34,798 bases of DNA from Candidatus Methylaffinis lahnbergensis. GTDB lineage: Bacteria; Pseudomonadota; Alphaproteobacteria; Rhizobiales; Beijerinckiaceae. The stretch covers positions 1 to 34,798 of the forward strand of contig PEFW01000032.1 in assembly GCA_002890675.1 (NCBI GenBank). Direction: 5' to 3'. The notes under the pieces were generated by a model. That model had not been told where the DNA came from and made no database searches. It saw only the letters and a list, made by a program, of their open reading frames with translations. Below are positions 1-8,340 of this stretch, one piece after another. The first letter of the stretch is position 1; every line of letters starts with the position of its first letter. The translations under genes and the position numbers were made by a program.

Positions 1-110
1 CAAGCCCGAATTTGTAAAATCCATCCCCTCATTCCCCTACATCATTAAGTCACTCTGATCTGGAAATGGTATTAGCGTGTCACGGCGGCCGACCCCAAAG
101 GGACGCAATA

Positions 111-992
111 TCATGCGGGGGCGATTGCATTGCAAAAAGCATCGGAAAGCTGCGCCAGCCGCGCGCGTTCGCGATCGAGCATCGCCGTGAAAGCGGGGGA
201 TAGAAGAAAGCTAAGCTCGCGTTCGCGGCTGAGAGTGACCGGATCGGCCGCCACGAGTTCCTCGTCGCAATAGCCCGGATGACACATGATGAGGTGGCGC
301 CTGCCCGGCGCGCGAAGATAGCGGGCGAAATCGGCGGCGAAATCGTGCCTCGGATCGAACGCCGAAAATCCCGAAAATCCCTCGTTGGTGGCGTAACCTC
401 GCGCTAGAGCTTCCCTTGCAAAGCCACTCGCGAGCCAGGAAATCCCTAGCGCTTTTGGCAATTCGACACCGCGCAGCAGAATGCGCCAAGGACGATCGGA
501 GCTGTCGCGCAGCCAAACCTTTCTCGAAAATCCTCTTTCTTCTAGGCACGCGAACAACGCGGCGCGTATTTGCGGCAGAACCTGGACATGCTGATGCCCA
601 TCCACAAAAGCCGGAGCAGCGTCGAAATGCTCGCAAAAACCGTCGAGCTGGCGCGAGATTTCCTGGCCGATCTCGGCTTCCGGCAACTCGTTTCTCCGCG
701 CGGCCTTGAGCACGCGACTTATCCCCGGCAGGCGCCCCGTGGCCGCGAACGCCGGCATGTATGAAAGCGGGCTGCCAAGCGTGAGATTTAGGTGGAGTCC
801 GATGTCGGCTTTGGCCTTGCATTGGCGCAACTCATGCGCGCCCTTCGGCCAGAACGGCCGCGTTGTCATCACGCTTGTCGCACTCAGACGGCCTGCGCTA
901 AGCGCTTCCAGAATACCGCGACTGACGCCAGGCGACAGCGCATAGTCATCAGCGCAGAGGCAGAACGAAAAATACGCTCCGGTCGTGCCCAC
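111..992 (-). CDS. hpnK: ChbG/HpnK-family sugar deacetylase
   Basis: The 293-residue product has the hallmarks of the YdjC/ChbG/HpnK carbohydrate deacetylase family: an ADDY motif at residues 14-17, a conserved LHLNLT segment around His67, the metal-binding DGHQH at 131-135, and a late MCHPG motif. Family length is about 280-300, so it looks complete. Members remove N-acetyl groups from amino sugars; HpnK is associated with hopanoid loci and NaxD acts on lipid-linked GalNAc. The start is GTG, preceded by GAGGGG about 9 bases upstream. It is divergent from the GT2 gene at 1160, which makes a lipid-linked sugar substrate plausible (inference). No hopanoid genes are visible in the window, so the hopanoid role is only the family label. 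Confidence 0.85.
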   Translation of the reverse strand: MGTTGAYFSFCLCADDYALSPGVSRGILEALSAGRLSATSVMTTRPFWPKGAHELRQCKAKADIGLHLNLTLGSPLSYMPAFAATGRLPGISRVLKAARRNELPEAEIGQEISRQLDGFCEHFDAAPAFVDGHQHVQVLPQIRAALFACLEERGFSRKVWLRDSSDRPWRILLRGVELPKALGISWLASGFAREALARGYATNEGFSGFSAFDPRHDFAADFARYLRAPGRRHLIMCHPGYCDEELVAADPVTLSRERELSFLLSPAFTAMLDRERARLAQLSDAFCNAIAPA

Positions 993-1159
993 AATGATTA
1001 ACCCCTCGCGTTACGGAAAGATGTCCGAACGCTCCAGCGAAGGATAGTCCGGCTTCCGGCAAATATGCAAGCAATCTTGCCCAATGCCATGCAAAAGCCT
1101 AAGCGGGGATTTCATAAACCCGGCACCGCCGCGGTTGCGCTTCATGAGGCCTCCAAAAA

Positions 1160-2167
1160 ATGACAACATTGGGCACGGGGCCGGCGGGCGCGAATGGCGC
1201 GGAGCTTTCTGTGATCACGCCGGTCTATAATGAATCTAACAACATAGAGGCTCTACTGACGCGGTTAGTGCCAGTACTTGAGCGGTGCGCAGCCTCGTTC
1301 GAAATCATTTTTGTCGACGACGGCTCGACCGATGATACGCTCGATTGTCTGCGCGCCGCCCATCACACGGACCCTCGCATTCGCGCGCTTTCACTGAGCC
1401 GGAATTTCGGCAAGGAAATCGCGATAGCGGCGGGCCTCGACCATGCAAAGGGAGCCGCGGCCATCATCATCGACGCCGATTTGCAGCATCCGCCGGAGCT
1501 GATCGAAACCTTTGTCGCGCGTTGGCGCGAAGGCTACAAAAATGTCTTCGCCCAGCGCATCGATCGAACCGTCTACACTCCGTTTCGGCGGATTTTGACG
1601 CAGCGTTTTTACAAGCTCTTCGGCTCGGTCGGCGATATCCGTCTTCCAGAGGGCGCTGGCGATTTCCGTCTCCTCGATGCGCGGGCCGTCGCGGCGCTTC
1701 GCGCAATGCGCGAGCACGCGCGCTTTTCCAAGGGACTTTATGCCTGGATCGGTTTCAAATCGATCGGCGTGCCGTTCGATGTCGAGGCGCGCGTCCACGG
1801 CGTGTCAAAATTCAGCTATCGCAAATTGACGCATTTGGCCCTCGACGGGCTCATGTCCTTTTCGACAATGCCTCTCAAGGTGTGGAGCTATATCGGATCG
1901 GCCACATCGCTGCTTGCGTTGACCTTGGCGGCCGTCTATTTGACTCGCACCATCATTCTTGGCGTTGACGTTCCCGGCTATGCCTCGTTGATTGTTTCGA
2001 TTACATTTTTTTCCGGCATTCAATTGCTGTCGCTTGGCATCATAGGCGAATATATTGGCCGCATCTTCGCCGAAGTAAAACGGCGGCCGCTCTATCTGAT
2101 CGAAGAGCGCGTGGGCATCGGCTCGCCCGTCGCGGCCGATTCCTTGGCGAGGATACAGACCGGGTAA
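1160..2167 (+). CDS. GT2 family bactoprenol-type glycosyltransferase
   Basis: The product has 335 residues. An N-terminal GT-A domain carries the nucleotide-sugar motif DDGS (53-56), DADLQHPPE (105-113) and GDFRLL (167-172). Two hydrophobic segments near 240-262 and 273-297 end the protein. This is the layout of GtrB/ArnC/DPM1-like enzymes that move a sugar from a nucleotide donor to undecaprenyl phosphate on the cytoplasmic face of the membrane. The start ATG follows a GAGG-containing stretch. murJ begins 13 bases after its stop, so the two are probably co-transcribed. The sugar is unknown; pairing with the divergent deacetylase suggests an N-acetylated hexosamine (inference). A dolichol-type mannosyl or glucosyl donor role is also possible. 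Confidence 0.88.
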   Translation: MTTLGTGPAGANGAELSVITPVYNESNNIEALLTRLVPVLERCAASFEIIFVDDGSTDDTLDCLRAAHHTDPRIRALSLSRNFGKEIAIAAGLDHAKGAAAIIIDADLQHPPELIETFVARWREGYKNVFAQRIDRTVYTPFRRILTQRFYKLFGSVGDIRLPEGAGDFRLLDARAVAALRAMREHARFSKGLYAWIGFKSIGVPFDVEARVHGVSKFSYRKLTHLALDGLMSFSTMPLKVWSYIGSATSLLALTLAAVYLTRTIILGVDVPGYASLIVSITFFSGIQLLSLGIIGEYIGRIFAEVKRRPLYLIEERVGIGSPVAADSLARIQTG

Positions 2168-2180
2168 ATCGAAAACCTTG

Positions 2181-3701
2181 ATGTACAAAGGCCTGATTTC
2201 CGTCGGCAGCTTGACCTTGCTCTCGCGCGCCGCTGGCTTTTTGCGCGATGTCCTGCTTGGCGCGGTCCTCGGCGCGGGTCTGCTCGCCGACGCTTTCTTC
2301 GTGGCTCAGCGCCTGCCCAACCATTTTCGCACCATTTTCGGCGAGGGTGCTTTCAATTCCGCCTATGTCCCGAGCTACCTGCGGGTACTTCAATCCGAAG
2401 GTCTAGCCCGCGCACGGCTGTTTTCCGGCCAGATTTTTCTGGGTCTGCTCGCCTCCCAAATTCTTGTCGCCGCGCTTGCCTTCGCCTTCACCCCCTATCT
2501 CATCGACGTTCTGGCGCCGGGGTTCCGCGCGGATCCGCAAAAATTCGCGCTCACCATCACGCTGACGCGGATCACCTTTCCGTATCTTTTGTTCATCACA
2601 CTCGTCACACTGCAGTCTGGCACCTTGAACGCGCACGGCCATTTCGCCGCCGCGGCCTTCACCCCGGTCTTGATGAATCTGTCGATGATTATTTTCCTCG
2701 GCATGGCTTTTCTATTCACCAATGCCGGCTTGGCGGCGAGTTGGGGATTGACAGTCTCGGGCGTTCTGCAACTTGTGCTGACCTCGGCGGCCGCCCATCG
2801 CGCCGGAATTTTCGAGCGCTTCGCGCGCCCCGCGATGACGCAACCTATCAAGCGCTTCCTTGCGACTCTGGGTCCGGCGGTAATCGGCTCGGCCGGCACC
2901 CAGATCGCGCTTTTCGCCGACACCATCATCGGCTCAATGCTCCCGACCGGCGGCGTATCCTCAATCTATTATGCCGACCGCATCTATCAATTGCCGCTCG
3001 CCGTCATCGGTATAGCGGCGGGCACCGTGCTGTTGCCGGAGATGAGCAGGCTCTTCGCGGCGGGCGAACCGGGCGCCGCGCTGCATGTGCAAAATCGAAC
3101 CATGGCGCTTTCGCTCGCGCTGACGGCGCCTTTTTTCATCGCCTTCATCATGATCCCAGACGATATCATGCGCGGGGCTTTTCAGCGCGGCGCCTTCACA
3201 GCGCAAGCGGCCAGCGCGTCGGCCGCGGTGCTCACGGCCTATGGCTTCGGGCTTGTCGCGATTGTTCTTTTGCGCTCGGCCGTGGCAAGCTTTCAGGCCC
3301 AGGGCGATACGAAAACGCCGATGCTGATCTCGCTCGCCGCGGTCGCGGTCAATGTCGGTTTGAAAATCGTCCTGTTCAAGCCCTTTGGCGCGCCAGGCCT
3401 TGCCGCCGCGACCGCTGCCGGAGCATGGATCAACCTCGCCGCACTGTGTTTTTTCGCAATCCGCCGGGGCGTCATGAAGGTCGATCTCTTTTTGTGGAAG
3501 ACGGCCACGGCGGTGACCGCGGCTTCCCTCAATCTGGCGGTTTTCGCGCTGTTTGCCGCCCCTCCCGCTCAGCGCCTGGCGGCTGGCCTCGGCCATTTCG
3601 CCAATGTATTTGAACTTGTGTTTCTTGGCCTTGCCGGCGCGCTTCTCTATGCGCTCGTTCTCCTGGCTGGACTGCGGATCGCGGCCGTAAGGCTCAACTG
3701 A
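2181..3701 (+). CDS. murJ: Lipid II flippase MurJ (MviN family)
   Basis: The roughly 506-residue, strongly hydrophobic protein opens with a GLISVGSLTLLSRAAGFLRD-type N-terminus typical of MurJ/MviN, followed by the conserved FFVAQRLPNHFRTIFGEGAF region and many transmembrane helices to the end. MurJ is the MOP-superfamily flippase that moves lipid II across the inner membrane for peptidoglycan synthesis. Family length is about 510-520, so the gene is complete. I chose the ATG at 2181, since the codon just upstream is TTG. It follows the GT2 gene closely on the same strand. If another murJ exists elsewhere in the genome, this one could instead flip a different polyprenyl-linked glycan made with the neighbouring glycosyltransferase (inference). 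Confidence 0.93.
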   Translation: MYKGLISVGSLTLLSRAAGFLRDVLLGAVLGAGLLADAFFVAQRLPNHFRTIFGEGAFNSAYVPSYLRVLQSEGLARARLFSGQIFLGLLASQILVAALAFAFTPYLIDVLAPGFRADPQKFALTITLTRITFPYLLFITLVTLQSGTLNAHGHFAAAAFTPVLMNLSMIIFLGMAFLFTNAGLAASWGLTVSGVLQLVLTSAAAHRAGIFERFARPAMTQPIKRFLATLGPAVIGSAGTQIALFADTIIGSMLPTGGVSSIYYADRIYQLPLAVIGIAAGTVLLPEMSRLFAAGEPGAALHVQNRTMALSLALTAPFFIAFIMIPDDIMRGAFQRGAFTAQAASASAAVLTAYGFGLVAIVLLRSAVASFQAQGDTKTPMLISLAAVAVNVGLKIVLFKPFGAPGLAAATAAGAWINLAALCFFAIRRGVMKVDLFLWKTATAVTAASLNLAVFALFAAPPAQRLAAGLGHFANVFELVFLGLAGALLYALVLLAGLRIAAVRLN

Positions 3702-3713
3702 CAATTGCGTTAC

Positions 3714-3944
3714 CTACGAACTCTCAGTTGCACTGATGGGCCCCCGTCTGCGAATTGCATTCCCAGACACCAAAACTCCAATCCATTTGGTGTCACCGCA
3801 TTGGAATTCTGCGACTCCTAATGAGTAAGTAAAACATATGTTGGTTGCGGGGATTTTTCCTGAAGGTGGCGGGGCGTGTTGAGTTGAATCGACAACAGCG
3901 ACCATGGCGACGACAAAAATTACTAGAAGAACAGTCCTGCCCAC
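3714..3944 (-). CDS. Possible small exported protein
   Basis: A 76-codon frame with a GTG start encodes a positively charged tip, a hydrophobic stretch (about residues 4-18) and a polar tail with two cysteines, like a short secreted or anchored protein. I do not recognise a family. There is no strong ribosome binding site. It lies alone in the 590-base interval between murJ and the M15-like gene, convergent with murJ. Apart from this frame I see nothing supportable in 3702-4290. Confidence 0.3.
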   Translation of the reverse strand: MGRTVLLVIFVVAMVAVVDSTQHAPPPSGKIPATNICFTYSLGVAEFQCGDTKWIGVLVSGNAIRRRGPISATESS

Positions 3945-4347
3945 AAAGGCATGGCCTTATGTCGAGGATTTGGCATTGCCAAATTCTTAAAAAGCGGCAA
4001 CGTCACCCTCACCAAGGGTGTCAATCGGTGTATCTCGGTTAATAGTGACGCCCCAGCCGACGACCAAGACTTTTTTTTTCGAAGAGGGTTTCGAAGTCTT
4101 ATCGAAGTGATCCTTGCCCCATGTCGGAAACCGGTCGTGTCGCAGCTTGAATTTCGGCAGTGGGGGAAGCCGAATTAGAGCATTTGCATTTGTGCGCTCG
4201 GCGGTAGCCTTTGGCTCCGGCGCGCGATCCTCCCTTTACCTGCAGGCCAAGAATATATGTATTGCAGAAGCCTGAGCCCTAATATAACGGTTGTCGGACA
4301 TTGTCCGTCAAATTAACCTGTATCAGGTGCACAATTGGTTGATTGCT

Positions 4348-4965
4348 ATGGTTTCTTCGATTGATCAAACTGGTCTTCGCGGCAAGATACGCGACAAGCC
4401 TATAGCTCAAGAGCTAGAGCTTGTCCTTAGACGAGCAGCCGATTCCGCGGGCGTCGATACTGTTTTCATTACGTCCGGCGGCCAACCAGGGACGAGTGGT
4501 AAGCGAACAGGTTCGACCCGCCACGACGGCGGCAGAGCGGCCGATCTGCAGCTCATAAAGGATGGCCGCCCGCTCACTTTTACGGATGAAACTGCTGATC
4601 CTATCATCGAGGCATTCGTAACGTCAGCTGCCGCAAACGGCGCAATTGGTATCGGCGCTGGTATTGAATTTGGAAGGTCGCTTCAGGATCTCACAAAGGT
4701 CGTTTGGGGAGCTGGCAAAACGTCAGCAAATGCGCCGCCGTGGCTAACGGCGGCGGCAGAGAAGGGCTGGAAAAACGCAGTCGAAACGCCGATCAGTAAT
4801 GCCGGTAATCGGGGTTTTCCTATATCAACGAACCGCCACCAAAGCCGCATGAAACAACGCTTAAGCCGACAAACACCTTGTGACTCCCGTGTCGGCGACT
4901 CCAGGCAAGTCGACTTAGGGTCGTCCTTCGAACCAGAGCGCTTGATCGGCGGTCAGATGAAATAG
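4348..4965 (+). CDS. Peptidase M15-like (D-Ala-D-Ala carboxypeptidase fold) relative
   Basis: The middle of the product carries a segment with an ITSGGQ strand, then RHDGGRAADL, an H-x3-G/A-x3-D zinc-binding pattern as in M15-type peptidases and phage endolysins. A following IGAG...VWGAG...NAPPWL block is, from memory, typical of a rhizobial subfamily. In relatives I remember, a His in an HxGFG-like motif sits between IGAG and VWGAG; here that stretch reads IEFGRSLQDLTK and no such His is present, so the third metal ligand may be lost. No good ribosome binding site marks the start; a TTG at 4291 is an alternative. The last 40 or so residues look unrelated to the family and the 3' end overlaps the convergent LprI-like gene by about 50 bases, suggesting loss of the original stop. 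It may be inactive. Confidence 0.6.
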   Translation: MVSSIDQTGLRGKIRDKPIAQELELVLRRAADSAGVDTVFITSGGQPGTSGKRTGSTRHDGGRAADLQLIKDGRPLTFTDETADPIIEAFVTSAAANGAIGIGAGIEFGRSLQDLTKVVWGAGKTSANAPPWLTAAAEKGWKNAVETPISNAGNRGFPISTNRHQSRMKQRLSRQTPCDSRVGDSRQVDLGSSFEPERLIGGQMK

Positions 4966-5865
4966 GCACCAAGCCTGCATCGGTCCCGCCATCGACCCTT
5001 TGAACTCGATCGGCGGATGATTGCAGCGCGCGTCGCGATAGGCCATCCAAGCACGCTGTACTTTTTGATAGCTCCCATGGACATCCGGCTCGCTTTCCGC
5101 CCTCAAACGTTTGTAGGCTTGGTTCAGACGCGCGTCCCAGACCGCTCTCTCTCGCTCGTAACATTCAATTCGAGTTCCATTAGAATCCCCAGCCCTCTGG
5201 ATACAAGCATTCGCCACAACACCAATGCAGCTCACCGACTCGAAAGGCGCAGTCGCGGCGGCCGAAGCGAGGCGGCCAGCGGGACCGGTCTTTTCGGTCA
5301 GAATTTCCTCTTCATGCAGGCCGCGCGCGGCGCCATTTTCCGCGACGAGCTTGAGACATGCCTCAACCTCCGCAGCATCCTTCGGCCGTGGGCCAGGCGG
5401 CCAATCACGCTCGAGCTTGTAGACGTAATCATCGTCGATAGCGAACAAAGCGGTGTAGGGATCAACGAAATGGAATTCGACGCCGCAGCCCGTGGTGAGC
5501 GTCCAGATTTTCTGTTCTCTGATGTTCGCTTCGTCGAAGCCGAGCGCCGCCGCCTGCTTGTCCGGGTCCGTCAGCCTTCCGTGAAACAAGGCGCGGGGCG
5601 CAAGCTGCCTGAACTCATATTTTGGCTTGGCGCAAGCGAGCGGCGTCTCAGCGTCGATTCGCTCGCGCAAGAACCGGATCGGGTGCCCGAGCGATTTGTT
5701 GAGGGAGTCCTGTTGTCGTGTGCCATTCGTCCAGGGCGCCGCCACGCGCTTCCCGAGCATCCATTGGTCGGAAAATACCATCTTATCCTCCGAAGGATCG
5801 AGCGGCATCGCACGGGCGGGGATCAAGATTCCAAACGTAAGAAGGGCAGCTATCAGCCTAGGCAT
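4915..5865 (-). CDS. Secreted protein with C-terminal LprI-like (DUF1311) domain
   Basis: The 316-residue product begins with a signal peptide (MPRLIAALLTFGILIPARA), and the ATG is preceded by AGGGGAGAG at good spacing. The last 95 or so residues match the lysozyme-inhibitor LprI-like domain: a CIQRAGDSNGTRIECYERE block, a W-x4-N-x-A-Y-x-x-L core and a QRAWMAYRDARC block with paired cysteines. The first 190 residues, with a few cysteines and an HFVDPYTALFAIDD segment, I do not recognise. The family acts in the periplasm and some members inhibit lysozyme. It sits between an M15-like gene and a lysozyme-like gene, so a role around cell-wall lysis is tempting but is inference only. Confidence 0.72.
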   Translation of the reverse strand: MPRLIAALLTFGILIPARAMPLDPSEDKMVFSDQWMLGKRVAAPWTNGTRQQDSLNKSLGHPIRFLRERIDAETPLACAKPKYEFRQLAPRALFHGRLTDPDKQAAALGFDEANIREQKIWTLTTGCGVEFHFVDPYTALFAIDDDYVYKLERDWPPGPRPKDAAEVEACLKLVAENGAARGLHEEEILTEKTGPAGRLASAAATAPFESVSCIGVVANACIQRAGDSNGTRIECYERERAVWDARLNQAYKRLRAESEPDVHGSYQKVQRAWMAYRDARCNHPPIEFKGSMAGPMQAWCLFHLTADQALWFEGRP

Positions 5866-5913
5866 TCGCTCTCTCCCCTTTACGGCCGGTTTTCGCTATA
5901 GTGATCATCCTTC

Positions 5914-6186
5914 CTAGTTGATCCAATTGATGGCATCCAGCCAACGACGAGAACGCGAAATGCATCGGCACGAAGGTTTCTTTCCACGCACGCAGCGACA
6001 TACAACACTTTCAATGCCCAACGTCATCTCATTGCTACAATGATGCACCGAGCTTTTCGCGTGTCTGCGAGATGCACAATTCTCGTACCTTTCTTTGAAC
6101 TTTTCGCGTTCTTCTTTCAATAATGTGGCAACCCACTGCGTGGCGCTTTGAGCCGGCTGAGCTGCAGTGTCGGGTAGAGGTAACAA
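5914..6186 (-). CDS. Possible small charged protein after the lysozyme-like gene
   Basis: A 90-codon frame (TTG start as drawn) lies just downstream of the lysozyme-like gene on the same strand. It has a lysine/glutamate-rich helix-like stretch (LLKEEREKFKERYENC) and several cysteines near the end. The open frame actually extends upstream without a stop right up to the TGA of the preceding gene and is in the same phase as it. That means it could be a former C-terminal extension separated by one stop codon. No family is recognised and no ribosome binding site is evident. The rest of 5866-6264 shows nothing else. Confidence 0.3.
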   Translation of the reverse strand: MLPLPDTAAQPAQSATQWVATLLKEEREKFKERYENCASRRHAKSSVHHCSNEMTLGIESVVCRCVRGKKPSCRCISRSRRWLDAINWIN

Positions 6187-6264
6187 GCCACCGGGACCGC
6201 TCGTCCAGCTCTGTAGAGAGACGACGCGAATTAACCACCACTCTGTGGGCTCTCGGCTGCATGC

Positions 6265-7806
6265 TCAGACCTTCGGCTTGGCGGGCGGCGCGGTCCCTTG
6301 CGACCATTTCTCAAATTTGCCCAAGACTCCCCAGGCCGTCATCGCAAGGAAGATAGGCAACGCGAATTGGCTGAGGCCCGGAACCGATGATGCAATTGTT
6401 CCTAGAAGTCCCGCCAGTCCGCCCGCACTGGGCGAAGAAGTAATGGCAGCGAGCAGGCTTGTGATTAGCGAACCGCCAATTCCGATTGCCGTTTTCTTCC
6501 CATTGAGCAAATTGCCGATCGTTTCGCCAAGCGCGCCGTTCACTTGGCCGAGGGGCGACTTACCAAGAATAGCGGTAAGTAACGCGATTGCCCTCTGCAA
6601 TTGGCCGACATCTGGCGGAACGGGAGCTGAGGGTGTTGTTCCGGGCTTGGGAGCTGCCGTCTGCATAGCGGCCAGCAGTCGCTCGACGATTCCGACGGGA
6701 TCACTCGACACTGATGGGGTGACTGTCGAGGATTGGATCGTCCGCTGCAGATCTCCGATTGCCTTCTGCAATTGGTCGAGATCTAGCGGAACGGGAGCTG
6801 AGGGTGTTGTTCCGGGCTTGGGAGCCGCCGTCTGCATAGCGGCCAGCAGTCGCTCGACGATTCCGATGGCATCACTCGACACTGATGGGGTAACTGTCGA
6901 GGGTTGGATCGTCCTTTGCAGATCTCCGAGCCGCTGGAAGATTTGAAGCAGTGAATCGAGTGATATCTGAACCTGATTGGCTGACGCCGACGATTTCTGC
7001 GCGATAGCAGCAAGGGTCGCGGCATCCGGGATACCGGTGTCGGGCAATCCGTTTTGATGTTGGAATCGCGAGATAGCTTCTTTGGTTCGCGGCCCATTCT
7101 TCCCATCCTCGACAAGTTGCGGAACGGCGCCCAGCTTATTGAGCGACAACTGAACTAGGAGGATCATCTGAGCAAATTCTTCATCGGGTTCAGGCGAAAC
7201 ACTCACCATGGGTGGCGTTTCATCAAACTTGATAGATTGGTCGAGCCCCATCAGAGCTTTGAGTATCACTGCTGTGCCGAGCTGTGGGTCAACCTTATTC
7301 GGATCAAAGTTATGATCACTAACATATTTGCCGGCTCTTGCCTCGGGTGGGCCATAGAGGGTCGATCCGGCGTAAAGGTAGGGCGAATTTACTCCAAATT
7401 TATGATATCCGTAGCCGTTGAAACCTTCCGACCGGAATAATGTCCGAGCAATACTCCAGTCAGTCGCGCCAGCTAAGTGTTCTAATCTAATCGCATCGAT
7501 CGCGCCGTCCACGAATGCATTTGGGCCAGTGAAGGGTCCCCGCCCTTTAGGAACGATAGTAGTAGGTCTACTGAGAGGTTGCCCGTTGCCAAGGTAGGTA
7601 TCAAACTTGAAGTGGGATTCCCGGTAGTGACACAGTCCAACGAACCACCACGGCACCTTGGTCTTGGCTTCGACCTCCTGATAGATGTTCTTCCCGTTTA
7701 AGAGCAGATTAGCTTCCTTGCGAGCCTCATCGAGCCGCTCTGGCCGAATATTTAAGTTTGTCCAATTGCGCTCGTAACCGTCCTTCAAGCTTTCAAACGA
7801 CAACAT
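6265..7806 (-). CDS. Lysozyme-like muralytic protein with PG-binding domain, repeats and hydrophobic tail
   Basis: The product has 513 residues. Residues 1-215 resemble the lysozyme-like domain of rhizobial phage and prophage endolysins: VPWWFVGLCHYRES with a probable catalytic Glu63, a PKGRGPF motif, and SEGFNGYGY before NSPYLYAGS. Residues about 225-290 look like a peptidoglycan-binding domain (KNGPRTKEAISRFQ). Two 57-residue direct repeats follow (about 289-402). The last 90 residues are glycine- and alanine-rich with two hydrophobic segments, like a holin or membrane anchor. I took the internal ATG at 7806, because it has GAGGAGG at ideal spacing; 25 upstream codons are open but lack a site. 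There is no signal peptide, so release would need the tail or another route. It could be a domesticated endolysin. Confidence 0.75.
   Translation of the reverse strand: MLSFESLKDGYERNWTNLNIRPERLDEARKEANLLLNGKNIYQEVEAKTKVPWWFVGLCHYRESHFKFDTYLGNGQPLSRPTTIVPKGRGPFTGPNAFVDGAIDAIRLEHLAGATDWSIARTLFRSEGFNGYGYHKFGVNSPYLYAGSTLYGPPEARAGKYVSDHNFDPNKVDPQLGTAVILKALMGLDQSIKFDETPPMVSVSPEPDEEFAQMILLVQLSLNKLGAVPQLVEDGKNGPRTKEAISRFQHQNGLPDTGIPDAATLAAIAQKSSASANQVQISLDSLLQIFQRLGDLQRTIQPSTVTPSVSSDAIGIVERLLAAMQTAAPKPGTTPSAPVPLDLDQLQKAIGDLQRTIQSSTVTPSVSSDPVGIVERLLAAMQTAAPKPGTTPSAPVPPDVGQLQRAIALLTAILGKSPLGQVNGALGETIGNLLNGKKTAIGIGGSLITSLLAAITSSPSAGGLAGLLGTIASSVPGLSQFALPIFLAMTAWGVLGKFEKWSQGTAPPAKPKV
6599..6940 (-). 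repeat. Two 171-bp direct tandem repeats inside the lysozyme-like gene
   Basis: The blocks starting at 6599 and 6770 are near-identical, offset by exactly 171 bases (57 codons), so the frame is kept. Each encodes a leucine-rich helix-like part (LQRTIQ...), a Ser/Thr linker, a VERLLAAMQTAAPKPG segment and a proline-rich linker. They lie between the peptidoglycan-binding domain and the hydrophobic tail and may act as a spacer. Confidence 0.9.
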
Positions 7807-8340
7807 CGTACCCTCCTCAGACAAAGAGTTACATTGTCTAGCATGCCCCAGATAACCGCGAATGTGCCAAGCGCGTATCATTGATCTCCTGCCGTGACAT
7901 CAGACATTCGTCCTATACCGGCATCTCCCGAAACACCCCCTTGTTGAGGTTGAGATTGCCGCGCTGCCGTAATGCTCCGGCACACCAAAGCCAGTGACAT
8001 CGGCGCGCCGCGCACCGGAAAATGCCGAGTTGGTTATGAGCGGGAAGGTGAAAGGGTTGCCTTCGAGAGATTGTTAGGACGAGCTTTTTAATTGGTGGGG
8101 AGACAGGGGCGTTTTCCGAGGATTGCGTAACGACCAAGGCGTAGATGGCACACATTTTTACACCTTCGACGGCCATCGGTTCTCTTTCGTCAAAACCGTG
8201 TCGGTCGGCACTTTGCCCCGTCAATGATTACGATTACGTGCGTGCGACGGGAGGCGCTTTCCAGGCAATAATACGGCACCGAACGCCAAGGAAACGGCTT
8301 ACGCAATCATCCAGAGCTTGGCGCGAAACGAGAGTTTCAG
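7807..8340. other. Intergenic stretch without a convincing gene
   Basis: Between the lysozyme-like gene and the M20 peptidase gene, both on the minus strand, no frame has a start with a ribosome binding site and recognisable protein features. The best frame (7913-8224, minus, TTG start, 103 codons) ends in an RGNLNLNKGVFREMPV tail, which looks protein-like but matches no family I know. It could be a gene remnant. Confidence 0.5.

Noticed and set aside
2741..3613. 290-codon plus-strand frame
   Set aside because: It lies fully inside murJ in another phase and has the arginine- and alanine-rich composition of a GC-rich shadow frame.
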